Source: Dactylonectria macrodidyma (taxonomy: Eukaryota; Ascomycota; Sordariomycetes; Hypocreales; Nectriaceae). From it: DNA of 64,000 nucleotides. Position 1 is the stretch's first letter, and each line of letters begins with the position of its first letter. Under the pieces are notes generated by a model. It was not told the DNA's origin. It saw nothing but the letters and a program-made list of their open reading frames with translations, and did no database searches. A program made the position numbers and the translations under genes. Of the stretch, positions 10,386-21,381 are shown piece by piece. The DNA lies in the NCBI GenBank assembly GCA_020744425.1, contig JAGMUV010000034.1:434001-498000 (forward strand), in the 5' to 3' direction.

Positions 10386-11996
10386 TCATCCCAACTTGGC
10401 CAGCTCCCAGTTCACGTCGGCCAAAAACGCCCGGCTATTCCATGGCGTGATGTAGCCATCCCAATATGAATTGTGGTACTTATCCATCGTCTCGCCGTCC
10501 TCGTCCTGGACCCAGACGGCTTCCTCGCTCCCAGAGATTCGTCGCCGCTTCTTGCGACCAAGGTCGTCCACGTCCATCAAGGTGTGCTCCTCGCCTTCTC
10601 TCAGCATCACTTGGTCAGGTGGACTAGACCCGCGCCAAGGCAGACTTGATGCCGACGAGCCGTCCGTTGATAATAGTGCGGCGTCGTGGGTGACCTGGTT
10701 TGGGCTAGCAGAGTCGTTTTGCGCCGGCCGTGCCCGTTTCGACGGATCTCCAGGGGGCCTCTGTAACGACTGGGAATTATCAGCGTCGTCATTGGCGTTC
10801 ACACTTGAGATGATAGGTATATTGGACCCCGGGTCAAAGGGTGAAACGGTTCCTGAGACGACCGATCTCGTCCCCACCTCAGAGGCAGGTTGCTGCTCTG
10901 CCAAAGGTATCTCAGCGGCCATGTTCTCGATGCAGCACATCTCGTAATGGTGACGTAGGGCCCTGCGATCTATGCTCGACGGCAGCCGGGCAATCGAGCC
11001 GTGATAGTCGGAGATGACATCGTATGGCACAAAGACACGGATCCGCAATGTGTCGGGATGGATAGAGAAGAGGCGAGCGTCGAAGAGCTCATGGAGATGG
11101 CTCAGCAGCAGGATGCCGTTCTTGGCTGACCAGGTGCGGTCCCAGGCCTCGCGGAGGCGGCGCGCACTGTACCTGCTGTCGTTGGGGAAAGCCATAGGGA
11201 CTGGGTAGACATGGTAGTGCTGTTGGGGCACGATGTGGCATGCTTGCAGGGCTGGGCCGATGGCCGGAGTCACACACCATGATCGGCCTTTGCCTGTCAC
11301 GGCGCACTTGCCACTAGCAACAAGGCAAGATGTGCGGAACGCTGTCATGGTCTGGCGAGCAGTCTCGATCGGAATGTCCATAGTAGGCGGAGCAACCAGG
11401 CTCGCAACGTCATCATCGCCGCCTGCGTCCTGGGGGTTGGAGCGGACATCTTTATTCGGGGACACAGAGCCGGAGACGGAGCGTTTCGGGGGCGACTGCG
11501 AGCCTCGAATGGGACGCACAGTTTTGCGGTATGGTAGTCGAGAGAAGCCCGGGTCCTTGGATCCTTTGTTGGGGGGAAGATATCGATCATCTCGGCGGAG
11601 GGATGGGTAGGGGATATCCTTCGCACAGCCGGCTGGGGAGAGTGATTGTAAGCCGAGTTGACGCCCAAAGGCATATACTGGGTCAAACCAACCTCGTAGG
11701 TGGGCCGCCAGCGGTTCCGTCAGAGCAAGGCCGCAGTCCGTGTGTCGGACGACATGGAAGCGTGATATAGACGGCTGCGCCAGGTCCGCCGATAGCTCAC
11801 ACGGCGGTGCAGACACAGGTTGGTCAAGATATTGGCCCCAGATCAACGCCGGAGTGGAAGCATCAGTTTCGGGCGGAGGTAGGTTGACGTTGACAAAGCC
11901 TGCGTGTCCAAATGCAACATCGCTCCAAGGGTCGCTCGGTTCGTTGTCGGTGGCTCCAGCGTTTCTCAAAGCAGAGGCGCAGCTCGTCGACCACAT
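10386..11996 (-). CDS. HNH-nuclease-domain protein of the fungal type
   Basis: A 536-aa frame with an HNH_2-like core near residues 230-330. The core has CAVTGKG, WCVTPAIGPALQACHIVPQ (first His region), then WSAKNGILLLSHLHELFDA, which supplies the Asn and second His of the beta-beta-alpha-metal nuclease fold. N- and C-terminal regions are disordered, rich in Pro/Ser and charged; the C-terminus contains the basic patch GRKKRRRI. Such proteins are numerous in Pezizomycotina and their targets are unknown. A minus-strand frame at 12183-11863 (starting MSVHQYPIPASTSTNG) overlaps the N-terminus out of register and looks like a plausible true beginning, so the real gene may start at 12183 with one frameshift or a small unrecognised intron. 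Confidence 0.7.
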   Translation of the reverse strand: MWSTSCASALRNAGATDNEPSDPWSDVAFGHAGFVNVNLPPPETDASTPALIWGQYLDQPVSAPPCELSADLAQPSISRFHVVRHTDCGLALTEPLAAHLRGWFDPVYAFGRQLGLQSLSPAGCAKDIPYPSLRRDDRYLPPNKGSKDPGFSRLPYRKTVRPIRGSQSPPKRSVSGSVSPNKDVRSNPQDAGGDDDVASLVAPPTMDIPIETARQTMTAFRTSCLVASGKCAVTGKGRSWCVTPAIGPALQACHIVPQQHYHVYPVPMAFPNDSRYSARRLREAWDRTWSAKNGILLLSHLHELFDARLFSIHPDTLRIRVFVPYDVISDYHGSIARLPSSIDRRALRHHYEMCCIENMAAEIPLAEQQPASEVGTRSVVSGTVSPFDPGSNIPIISSVNANDDADNSQSLQRPPGDPSKRARPAQNDSASPNQVTHDAALLSTDGSSASSLPWRGSSPPDQVMLREGEEHTLMDVDDLGRKKRRRISGSEEAVWVQDEDGETMDKYHNSYWDGYITPWNSRAFLADVNWELAKLG

Positions 11997-12912
11997 CGCG
12001 ATAGCTCAAGGTGTCGCTGTCGGGAGGCCAGCCAGAAAATGGATGTTCCATCCATGGGCGCGCATCTGCGGCGTGACCGCTGCGCTGGACATGGTTCTCA
12101 AGTCGAGCGGGCGGCACGCGCTGTTCAAACTGTTTCCCGTTGGTGCTCGTTGAGGCGGGAATTGGATATTGATGAACAGACAATTTAGGGAATTGTTGAT
12201 GGAGAGCAAGCTTTGGGTGCGTGCCTCAGGCAGTGACGTTTGAGATGAACTGTTGGCGGGGCAACAATCCACTCTTGCCCCGCAACGTGGCCAGGTGCTT
12301 CATCCACGCCTCAAGCGAATGTTTGCCTGGCCCAGTTTTGTTGAGTAAGCCGCCATTTCGTCCTTCCATGCCTCGGACACAGCCTACATCAAGTCTCACT
12401 TCATTTGGCCTGATGGAGGTGACTCCGCGAAATGGCTATAGCACCATGATGCCACATCGGAATGGTCATCATAGTTGGGACTAGCCGCAGGAATACCCAG
12501 CTAAGCATCTTGAGAGGCGATTTGAGTGCTTTGGATTGGTCGCTCTCTGCCCCCTGAGCTGGCTTACCATGCAGGTACCCCTCCACCGGTAAGACCCCTC
12601 TGCCGGTAAGCAAATTTTTTTTTTCCCCATACAAAATTCACTTTTCCAACCTCATGGGAAAAACTTAACAAAAACAGTTGAAATAAATTTATTCCCAGAA
12701 TTCGGGTTAGAACTGAATAAATTTTAATACTTTCTCGGTCTTTTTACTTCCCGGCCGCTGCGGGTGCGTACGACGGGTAACTCTTCCGCCTCCGAATTTG
12801 AACTTCCATCCTCTTGCATCCCTCCCCTTGATTTGGGGGAATTTGTAGGTGGGTCATATACACGTGACTTGTACATGCCTAGGACGTGATTACCTCAGCA
12901 AGCTCAGACCCG
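11997..12912. other. Upstream flank of the HNH gene and left flank of the MULE
   Basis: 12183-11997 probably encodes the N-terminus of the HNH protein in another frame. Beyond it I see only two direct copies of CCGGTAAG at 12587-12610, a poly-T tract and AT-rich DNA. No gene is supported. Confidence 0.4.
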
Positions 12913-15764
12913 CGGCGGCTAATACATCCGCGCCCGGGCGCCGATTTAATTTCCCGCGCCCGGGCGTGGCAGGCCTCCTCAGGGTCACCGCCAGGCTCAT
13001 GCCTGGACCAGGTCAAGAACATTTCTGACTAGAATCATCGTCTCTGATTGTCATTAGCAATTGACACAAGTCACAAGGTATTATCTATCCGTATAAGCGG
13101 TTCTGCTCTTCAGTATCTCTGTCAACCTGTGCCCATACATAGCCGGGACCTCTCGTTCTTGCTCCAACGCCATTCGCCTCAATGTCCTTCCTAACAACCT
13201 CTTCCACGCGTGCATCTTCCGCATTACTCCAGTCAAGATATGCCATCACTTCCTCCGTAGTCCACGGTCGAGGAATCTTTCCGGTCCGGCAAATTTTTCC
13301 CATAAATTTGTAACCCAAGCACCATTCGTACGATGATTTCTGGTACTTCAGTGGAAGCTTCATTGCTTTTCGGTACTCTTGATCGGTTCGGGCCCTTCCT
13401 GCTGGCTGCGCTGCGTACCAGGCACTTCTTGCGGCAATATATCTAGCATAGATGGCTTCTGGAGAGGTGTATTGTAGCAGTCCTGGTGTTGCTGGATTCG
13501 TAGATGGTATGGAGATATGTTTCGTCGGTTCCGGCCCTGCTAGAGGCCTTGCCGTTGCTGGGGCTTTTTGAGGTCTCGTCAGTTCTGGCACATTTGGAGG
13601 CAGAGTTGGCTCTGATGGATGGATATCTTTAGGTGCCACGGACTCGACTTGAGCCTGCGCTGATGGAGGTGTATCCTCCGCAATTAGGTCTACCAATGCC
13701 TTCGATACCGGTATTGCATTCTGAGCCGGCGAAGATGCAGGCAGCAACTCTGAGTATTTCAGAGGACATATCGTTGCTCTCATGTGGTGGCCAACCTGGT
13801 GACATGCGCTACATTTGAAGGGAGCTCTTCTGACAGTCTTTGCTGTCTCAAACCCAGAGGGTTCTCGTCTAGTACTCGTATCTGGCTGATTGGATGACCG
13901 GATGGCTTGCTTCGGGGCTCGGCGTGGTTCCAGTATAGGCTGTGGCCGAGCTGCATCTCGTTTCAAATGCCAATGGGGATGGAAATGCTCGAGTAGAAGG
14001 TTCTGGTGCTCTTCCTCGAGCTTCTTCAAGGTATGAGCACACGGCAGTCCATATGAGGAAGTGAAGGACTGACTGCAAGGAGCTTTGAGCGGCTCCAAGA
14101 GTAGCTGCCGCTGTTCCTGCACTTTGCGCAAGGCATGGTGCGAAACCCAGCCTCGTACAGCCTCGAATATTACTCCAGAAACATCTAGAGGCGTCCGTAT
14201 CTGCTGAGAGACACGCACATGATTCAGTTCCTTCAGTTGGTTGTTGATCGCGTGTTTCATGGCCTGCCATGTGTCGAAGAGGTCGAACGTAGATGTCTTG
14301 ATGTGCGACTTCATCAGCGAATGGATGCCTTCAGCCCTGGAAAATATGCATTAGCTTCATTTGGCGCTAGATACCCCAAGTCACCTGCCTCGAGGTGGCC
14401 ACGTTGCCGAAGTGCAAGTGCTTATCCACCCATGCCTTCACAATCTTCTCTTTGTACGGCTCGAGCCAGCACATCTTGATGTATCCAACTGGCTCGAGGT
14501 ACTTCTCGCCGTACTTGAGCTCAAACTCGGCCAGACGCTCTTCGAATGTCTCTTCGTTTGGCGAAGCCACAATCGAGTGCCAGAATGCGTAGAATTCATT
14601 CCACGCTTCGTCTTCTGCCCGACCTGTTGCTTGATCGCCTTTCGGTGCAAAGAACGGCCGACATCGCTGAAGGACCGCCTTGTTGACATGCCAGAGGCAA
14701 AGCAGTGCTTTGGAAGCGGAAAAACAAACTGCAGCAGCATTCATTGCAGCCAGGCACCGGTCAGTCAAGATGACAGATGGAAGCTCACTTTGATAGAGTG
14801 ACCTGAGGTGTTCTAGGGCCCACGAATAGTCCTCTTCCGATTCGCCAGAGAGAAATGCAAATGCAATGCAGAAAGACCGCTGACAAGAATCAACTCCAAC
14901 CATGTCAAGGAGTGGCATGGCGTGCTTGTTCGTCTTGTAGGTGCAGTCTAACAGCAAGATGTCCGGGTTGCACTGTAGATATGCAACGGAATCCGGATGG
15001 GCGAAGAAGATGGCTGTAAGGCGATTGTCTGAATCCAGTTGGACTCGGCACCAGAAGCCCTCCTTGTGCAGTTGATCAACCAGTGCCTGGATGCTACTTT
15101 GCCCCTCGCGCATATCTCTTCTTGTTGCCGCGATTCTATTATAGATGTCTTGCTGGGTCGCGATGGTATTGGAATTGTTGCGGAGGTAAGTTCTGATTTC
15201 TCGAGGAGCAGTACCAGCGGTCGTAAGACTTGAGATAACTGTAATGTCTCTCTCTTCAAGCTGGCGATGCGCCGGGTGTGCAGATGGATCTTCGCTCGGT
15301 GGATGATTGTGCAAGCCGCACTCCTTGTCCGGTCGATGGCTTAGGAACCATGTATTTCCGTCCAGTGACTGTTTAGCCAACACCGAGAATTTGCAGCCAG
15401 TCCCTCTACTAGAAGTACGGCGTTTTCGTCCGACAGATGTGCTTGGTGGCATCCCGTTCCGATCGCATGCGAATACAACTTTGACCCGGCCGTTTGGCGT
15501 TTTCGAAGACTTCCCCGTCGTGAATGCATAGCCTCTAGATTTCGCCCAAGAATTGATAGCTGCCAACAGAGTTTCGCGCGATTCGTACGTGCCTTCAGGT
15601 GGAAGGGCATCATCAGGGAATGTTCGCCGACTCATTGTCGCCCAATATACGTTGATTTGCCGTGAATTTGTACGCGACAGGAGCGCGTTGGATGAACGCG
15701 AAGCCTGCCACGCCCGGGCGCGGGAAATTAAATCGGCGCCCGGGCGCGGATGTATTAGCCGCCG
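12913..15764 (-). mobile_element. Mutator-like (Hop-type) DNA transposon, apparently complete
   Basis: The element is bounded by perfect 62-bp terminal inverted repeats at 12913-12974 and 15703-15764. Each arm starts CGGCGGCTAATACATCC and contains two GC palindromes (GCGCCCGGGCG) separated by ATTTAATTTCC. Length is 2,852 bp. It carries a single intact two-exon transposase gene. Length, gene structure and repeat length resemble Hop-like MULEs of filamentous fungi. Flanking bases (12904-12912 and 15765-15773) do not match, so the 9-10-bp target duplication expected for MULEs is absent. Identical arms and an open transposase suggest recent activity without RIP damage. Confidence 0.9.
13085..15635 (-). 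CDS. MULE transposase (FAR1-like DNA binding, DDE core, SWIM finger, zinc knuckle)
   Basis: Two exons, 15635-14389 and 14336-13085, give 832 aa. The N-terminus has a FAR1/WRKY-GCM1-like domain (ETLLAAINSWAKSRGYAF, then C...C...HNH). The MULE DDE core follows: LLLDCTYKTNKHAMPLLD, VILTDRCLAAM and CLWHVNKAVL. The intron falls inside the family motif NVATSRAEGIHSLMKSH. Keeping frame there requires a GC-AG intron (AG|GCAGGT...CCAG|G, 52 nt); the nearby GT at 14384-14383 would put a stop in frame. Exon 2 carries a SWIM-like finger (CSQSFTSSYGLPCAH) and a CCHC knuckle (CSACHQVGHHMRATIC). The protein excises and integrates the element in the nucleus by binding its inverted repeats. No disabling change is visible. 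Confidence 0.9.
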
Positions 15765-16042
15765 ACAGATAGTCTAAACCACCCACCAAAACGGACGCCA
15801 TCTGTGGCGTCAAGAAAGTCAGGTGCGGGGAAAAAGAAAAGAAATAGGGGAAGACAATGGCATTTCAATCAAATCACGCGCAGTGTTTTCGTTCGTGTTG
15901 TCTTAAAATAAGGACAGATCTTTCGTTCCTTTAACCTCTTCCTGAATTATTGTTTCCATCCCACGATTTACCAGGCCGTGCCGAATCAGCCGTTAGAACA
16001 TACGTCTGTTCACCTCTGTCCGTTCAAGTCTCATTTAACGAC

Positions 16043-18130
16043 ATGAAGGATATTCCGCATCGACGCAGTCGCAGTGCTGCGCGTCCACGCGTGATACCTC
16101 GCGAGCACGACCAAGCACAAGGACAGCCCCAACAAAAATCGCGACAATCACCAACCCCGACATCCCCATCGTCCTTGTCACCACCACGCCAAAAGAGAAA
16201 ACGCAGCCGTGGCTGGAGCGGCTTGCCTGCGCCAAAACGAACAATTGCGCGTACCTCTGTTTTCGCTGCTGAGATATGCCCATTCGACAGCGACAGCGAC
16301 AGCGACAGCGACAGCGAGTCTCAGGCCGCCGCATTGTCTCCCGTACCACTACTGTCTGGTCGCAATCACGGGTTTGTCCGACTGCGAGACTGCCCTCCTG
16401 TCTCGCTGGACGTCCGATCCGCTCGGGCGCGTCGTAGTGTTGAAGTGGCGTTAGACGACTCCTTGCTCCATCGATGTCACACCAGTGTGTTGAAGTTAGA
16501 CCAGTGTGGTTATTCTTCTCCGAGACCGCCCAAGCCGATCGGCACCTGGTCGAAGCAAGAAATATCCTTGTGGGCAACGAGAAGGAACTGGGAATACCCT
16601 AACCCCGTACGATGGCGCGACGACTGGGAAGATGATAGAAGCGGCGACTCCATCCGCGAGGAGAAAGTTCAGAAGCAACTCGAGCGATGGTCTGTCCGAT
16701 GTCCTCTCTGCCTGCTCTACCGAGACACCCTCTGCGATGACCATCCTCTCGCATTCTGTCCTCGAGCCGATGCACGTCAGGCACGCTCTATTCGAGCCCG
16801 TATCGGGGAGAGGTTGGTCAAGCTTCAAGAAAAAGGAATACAAGGGTACGGCCCGGTCCCATGGTGCGGAGACTGCTGTCTGCCTCGATCCTGCTGCCCT
16901 GCGTGGGTGTGTTGGGACTCTAAGAGCCCTGCCTCAGATTGGGAATGTGGGGTCTGGGGAGGAGGAGACGACTATGCCTGTCGGTCATGGCTCGCACGAA
17001 CATGGTCACGGCGATATGGGAGCCGATGCCAATTCCGGGAGGTGGTTGTCAATGCCGTCTCAGCTATGTGCGCATTCTCCATCGTTTCACCAGATGACCC
17101 TCGTGGTGACAACGACAATTTGAACATCTTCCGGGACCAGATCAAGGATTGGTGTAGCGGTAGCCGCATTCGTTTCAATCAGGATTGGGGCACAGATGGC
17201 TGGCTCCTCTCGCCGATGCCATGGGGACGTCAGGACGTCATGGTCATGATGCGTATCTTCTGTCAACTGGATGTGGTAGTGGAAGATCTTTGGATTGAGC
17301 AGGAGGTGGATAGGCGCCGAGTCAAGTTGCAGCTTCCGACCCCCGAGACGGGCTACATCCTCATTAGACAGCACCAAAGCCAGCCCCAGCACCAGGGTGG
17401 CAAGACTGAACTGGACCAAGAGCAAGGCATTTTAGACGAAGGGCAGGCATCCTTTTGGCGCTCTCTCCTCCGGGAAGCTCTTGATCGGGCAGAAGAGGAC
17501 CATGAGCGCGCATTCGGGTACTCGGAAGATTCTACCTACTACTACACCTTGCGAGCTCGTGTCCGGGCCTGGAGCAGAGGCGGCATTCGCTGCCAAGTTT
17601 GCATGATGTACAAATGGAGCGAAGATTGCTATCTCCATGATATGGAGTCGTGTACGTTGCATAAGGAATCCAAGGCCACCACAGTGCTGCTGCACAAATG
17701 GTCAGGCATTCGGGGAAGCGAAATGGGCTTGGAAGGCGAGAGACATCGATGCTTGCATTGCCGCTTTCCGGTTGAAGTATGCCGATATACCCGCTACGAG
17801 GATGGAAAGCACGACGTTGTTGTGGATGAAGGTATCAGCTGCAAATTGACAGGGAACGCTAGTGCTGGCGGCAGTGGGGTGGAAATAGTCTGTCGTACCG
17901 TTGCGGCACTGCTCGCTGTAGCAGATGGTATGCTGGGGAACCTGGTTATCCAGAAAGAGATGGGGAAACAAGCGTGGGATGGGAAATATGACCATTTGTC
18001 ACAGGAATGGGTAGCAGAGCAGGTCCGGATCGGGAACTCCACGGTTCCGCGAATCGTTAGGATTTTCCAACGGCTTTTAGATGGGTATCAGAGTCTACGT
18101 CAGGTTGGATGGGAGAAAGAGAAGTTGTAA
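16043..18130 (+). CDS. Cys-cluster protein of unknown function, N-terminally basic and disordered
   Basis: A single-exon protein of 695 aa from the ATG at 16043; the open frame extends 31 codons upstream but with no ATG. The first 100 residues are disordered and basic (RQKRKRSRGW), followed by an (SD)n acidic run. Three Cys-rich segments follow: CPLCLLYRDTLCDDH at about residue 220, CQVCMMYKWSEDCYLHD at about 540, and CLHCRFPVEVC at about 598. The CxxC...H/C spacing suggests zinc binding. I recall similar Cys-cluster proteins next to RecQ-like helicases in fungal repeat-rich and subtelomeric DNA, and such a helicase remnant lies 3.3 kb downstream here. No domain name can be assigned with confidence. 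The frame is fully open, so it is under selection or very recent. Confidence 0.6.
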   Translation: MKDIPHRRSRSAARPRVIPREHDQAQGQPQQKSRQSPTPTSPSSLSPPRQKRKRSRGWSGLPAPKRTIARTSVFAAEICPFDSDSDSDSDSESQAAALSPVPLLSGRNHGFVRLRDCPPVSLDVRSARARRSVEVALDDSLLHRCHTSVLKLDQCGYSSPRPPKPIGTWSKQEISLWATRRNWEYPNPVRWRDDWEDDRSGDSIREEKVQKQLERWSVRCPLCLLYRDTLCDDHPLAFCPRADARQARSIRARIGERLVKLQEKGIQGYGPVPWCGDCCLPRSCCPAWVCWDSKSPASDWECGVWGGGDDYACRSWLARTWSRRYGSRCQFREVVVNAVSAMCAFSIVSPDDPRGDNDNLNIFRDQIKDWCSGSRIRFNQDWGTDGWLLSPMPWGRQDVMVMMRIFCQLDVVVEDLWIEQEVDRRRVKLQLPTPETGYILIRQHQSQPQHQGGKTELDQEQGILDEGQASFWRSLLREALDRAEEDHERAFGYSEDSTYYYTLRARVRAWSRGGIRCQVCMMYKWSEDCYLHDMESCTLHKESKATTVLLHKWSGIRGSEMGLEGERHRCLHCRFPVEVCRYTRYEDGKHDVVVDEGISCKLTGNASAGGSGVEIVCRTVAALLAVADGMLGNLVIQKEMGKQAWDGKYDHLSQEWVAEQVRIGNSTVPRIVRIFQRLLDGYQSLRQVGWEKEKL

Positions 18131-18444
18131 AGAATACATGTATATTACTGTATTGTATGTCCCTATAACTTATATATCGTTCATCATTCATCATTTTCGG
18201 TTTTTGTATTTCAATCTGCTTTTGGTTTTGACTTAAGACCGGATACTCCTGACTGACCAACCCCAGGGTCGGTCGCTTGCCCTCTTGGTCTCAGTCCCAT
18301 CACCCCCCTTTGCCTATAAAACCTACCCCCACCAAGGACCGGATCCAGCCTTACAAGTTGGGCCCTGTCTCGGAGAGTAGTCGTTGGAGATACAATGGGT
18401 TTTGCACGGCCGGGTCAGTGGCCGAAAATTCCTCAAGCCCCCTT
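18131..18444. other. Spacer downstream of the Cys-cluster gene
   Basis: About 310 bp, AT-rich near 18,130-18,200, with no gene. It separates convergent features. Confidence 0.4.
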
Positions 18445-18849
18445 TTAATACCCAGTCAGTTGCCTCTTCATCCGTCTGGCTGCATCACCAAACGTATGCT
18501 GATCCGTGATGCAAACCGTGTCGGGCATATCCTCACATCTATCATGTATCCATTCATCCTCTATCAAACAACTCTTCATGGTGACACAGAGAACTTCAGA
18601 CATATTCCAGAGTATGTCTAGCAAGAACGACCAGCTACCAATGCCGCGCAACTTGCCATCTCGAAGCGTGACCTCTTTGAGCGTCAGCCGGTGCCGTAGA
18701 AGCACTTCTGCTAATTCGGAAACTGTGGCTTCGAGTTGAGCGAACTCCACTACTTGCAGCTTCGGCATAGATATCGCTGTCGAAAGCCGGGGGAAGACAT
18801 CATGATAATCATGGTCAACAATATAACAATAGTTAACTTCTACCGCCAA
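18445..18849 (-). pseudogene. F-box/leucine-rich-repeat protein remnant
   Basis: A 134-aa minus-strand frame contains LTLKEVTLRDGKLRGIGSW and FLLDILWNMSEVLCVTMKSC, the alternating strand-turn pattern of the C-terminal leucine-rich part of fungal F-box proteins (LKEVxLxxVxLxxGSW). The N-terminal F-box and most repeats are missing. Upstream sequence on the same strand is not coding. F-box proteins select substrates for SCF ubiquitin ligases; this fragment is unlikely to work. Confidence 0.45.
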
Positions 18850-18958
18850 AACGACGAAGACAATGCGTTTGATACCCTACTACAGTGGCCTGTTCCAGAT
18901 CGCTGCCTTGTGGCCAGATGTTAACCTCCCGAGTACTGGGAACATCGCAGTCAAAGTT

Positions 18959-20182
18959 TTAGGCGGCATCATCTAAACTGAAGACTGGGCTCCATGGAAT
19001 GAAGTCATCCATATCTGTCACTCGGCAGATCGGCGACTGAAGCATATCCCGAACCTTTTTACGGTGGATGCCAAGGTCGGTAGTAGTAGAAACGCAAGGA
19101 GGGTGGACGAACGGCTCGATCTTGGCAACAGGCGTTAATGGTGTGAGCAATTGTTTGTCATGTGCCCGCTGCGACGGCATGAAAGACACCCGACTCAAAT
19201 CGAACGACCAAGTAGAACCACCTTTAGCAAGGCCGGAAGGAGATAGCTGCCTCAGTCGAGCAATCTCTGCTTCGGCACGTCCACGTTTGATACTGAGACG
19301 GTCAGCCTCCGTAGCCAGCACATGCTTTGGTCGAATCGTAGTAGAGCCATGCAAAGAGATGTAACCACTATCCTCCATGGATGCAAACTTCCGTTTGTGG
19401 GGCTGGGTAGTGGTGGATGGAGTCGAGTTGTGCGAGACAGAAGGACCGTTGCTTCCATGTTCGGCATGCCTAGCAACTGTAGGCGATGGGCGGATGCTGG
19501 TAGGGAGAGGCGACGGGGTAGAAGCATCAAGGGGAAGCTCGCTATCGATAGACTTCTCCAGAAATGCTTCTAGAGCAGGGTTGTCCAAGATAGCAATATG
19601 TACATCGGACGACAATTCCACGGGCGCTGGTGGAGTAGTCTCGGCTGTAGGAAGCGTCGAGGTCGTCGCATCCTGGCTAATGAGGACTGGCGGAGGGAGA
19701 GCGGGATCATCGATGGGAGCTAGGGTCGGCCGAGGGGATTCGTGGTGAGTGGACTTCATGGTCTTCTTGACAGTCCGAGTGTACTTGCGTCCGCGCTTCG
19801 CCTCTAGGAACTGAGACTCGGCTCCTGCCTCGATACCCCAATAGCTGCCCTTTCCCGAATTTGGTTTCTGAATCTTGATAAAGCATTTGTGACGGCTCAG
19901 GTTGTGGCGGATACAGTTTTGCCAGCCAATTTCAGAGGCACTGTAGAAGGAGTAGTTGACACTAATCCACCTATAGATCTCAGCAAGACCAAGCATCTTC
20001 TTCGGGGATTGAAGGATGGCCATTACGATCAACTGCGCGTAGCTGTGTGGAGGTTTGGCGCTAGTGTCTACGACTGGAGGGGACGAGTGGTCTGAACCTT
20101 CGTGTTGTGGTCTGCCTTGATCTTCTTTTTCAGCGGAGCGACTCGTATCGAGCCCCGCCTGCCATTGGGCTTCCGGTGGCAT
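18959..20182 (-). CDS. Forkhead-box transcription factor
   Basis: A 407-aa frame with a full forkhead winged-helix domain near residues 42-125: KPPHSYAQLIVMAILQSP, MLGLAEIYRWISVNYSF, then IGWQNCIRHNLSRHKCFIKI containing the WQNxIRHNLS recognition helix, and GKGSYWGIE. A basic wing (KRGRKYTRTVKKTMKS) follows. The rest is Pro/Ser/Thr-rich and disordered, as in activation regions. The protein should bind RYAAAYA-like sites in the nucleus; related fungal factors act in development and the cell cycle. An open frame at 20672-20370 (starting MATQSTLDPFPIRNSDLA) may be a first exon, but no clean donor joins it to the forkhead frame, so I start at 20182. The frame is intact. Confidence 0.85.
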   Translation of the reverse strand: MPPEAQWQAGLDTSRSAEKEDQGRPQHEGSDHSSPPVVDTSAKPPHSYAQLIVMAILQSPKKMLGLAEIYRWISVNYSFYSASEIGWQNCIRHNLSRHKCFIKIQKPNSGKGSYWGIEAGAESQFLEAKRGRKYTRTVKKTMKSTHHESPRPTLAPIDDPALPPPVLISQDATTSTLPTAETTPPAPVELSSDVHIAILDNPALEAFLEKSIDSELPLDASTPSPLPTSIRPSPTVARHAEHGSNGPSVSHNSTPSTTTQPHKRKFASMEDSGYISLHGSTTIRPKHVLATEADRLSIKRGRAEAEIARLRQLSPSGLAKGGSTWSFDLSRVSFMPSQRAHDKQLLTPLTPVAKIEPFVHPPCVSTTTDLGIHRKKVRDMLQSPICRVTDMDDFIPWSPVFSLDDAA

Positions 20183-21379
20183 GGTTTGATAGAGATATCG
20201 ATCGTTGCGGGAGGCGGATATACTGGAGAAAACATGTTCTCTTTTCCACGTGCGGAGCTAGTGTCGATTGATTGCCAGTGAGAACAATTCCAGAGGCTGC
20301 ACCAGATGGCTCCTCCAGTAGTATACCAGTGAGCAGGCTCTTGCAGGAGAGGGCCGATAGCAATTATATTCAGCTTGTGTCCCAAGTGAAGATCTCAATC
20401 GAGGTTGTTCGCGCATCGATGGTCGCTGGTTGTCGTTCTTTGATGGGAGCAAAGCCGGGTTGTGTGGTTGCGAGAGGGCTGAGGATGACGCTAGTGTCGA
20501 GCTTTATCGGCGGGCGTGGATTCGGGTTCGTTGACGGTGGGTGTAGTCTGTACAGAGGAAATCTGGTCTTGGCGAGGTCGAATGCAACTGGAGGCTCATA
20601 AAAGCCAGGGTGGGCGATAGCTAGGTCGGAATTTCGGATCGGAAAGGGGTCGAGAGTCGATTGGGTGGCCAAGAAAATCCAGGAGCACGTGGCGGACGAA
20701 TCATGGCCGCTGTTCTGCCTCGCGCAAATACGCTGGCGGGATGTCGAGGATCAAGGTCTCGGTGAGACAAGCCCACAAGCTTGATCAGGGTCAAGGAATC
20801 ATGCTACCAAGGCCCAGCTTGAAGGAGAGAGCTCGAGGCGGAGCTTGCAACGCCGCGCACGCTTGTCGCGCAAACGCGTTCGCGTCGGACGAAGTGTTTA
20901 ACGGCGCACTGTCTGGGGCCACGGATGAAGGACGCCGATGAGGGACGCCGGAATCTAATGGTAATTAATCTCCACACATGAGATACGGGGGAAGGTTCAG
21001 GAGAGATCCATTAATATCTAATTAGCTAGCGCCCTGTCCGACGGGGCTCAATCCACATCCCTGGACACAAAGAGTATCTGACACAATGTTCACCCCGCCC
21101 ACCAAGACATAGACACAGATTTACCCGTGGCTTCGATAGGCCTAGCAGTCTTCTCTGTCTTGTCTGCGAGGTAATACATGTGTGACTGCCGAGAACCCCC
21201 TCGCTCCATGTGTTGCCGACCCCGCACTCTCACGCTCTCTTGGCTCTTGATATCCCCTGCTTGGTTCCGTCCTGTGAATTCTTGATCTTCTCCGCCGCAG
21301 CGTCTGAGAGGAATTCGTCCGTGCTGGAAGCGGCGTCTCGCAGGGCTAGTAAGCTCGGCTCGTCGCGTAGGAAAACAGC
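20183..21379. other. Forkhead upstream region and spacer
   Basis: It includes a possible 100-aa upstream exon on the minus strand at 20672-20370 (Pro-rich, ending IEIFTWDTS). From 20,750 to 21,380 no gene is evident; a few short frames look random. Confidence 0.35.
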
Positions 21380-21381
21380 AT

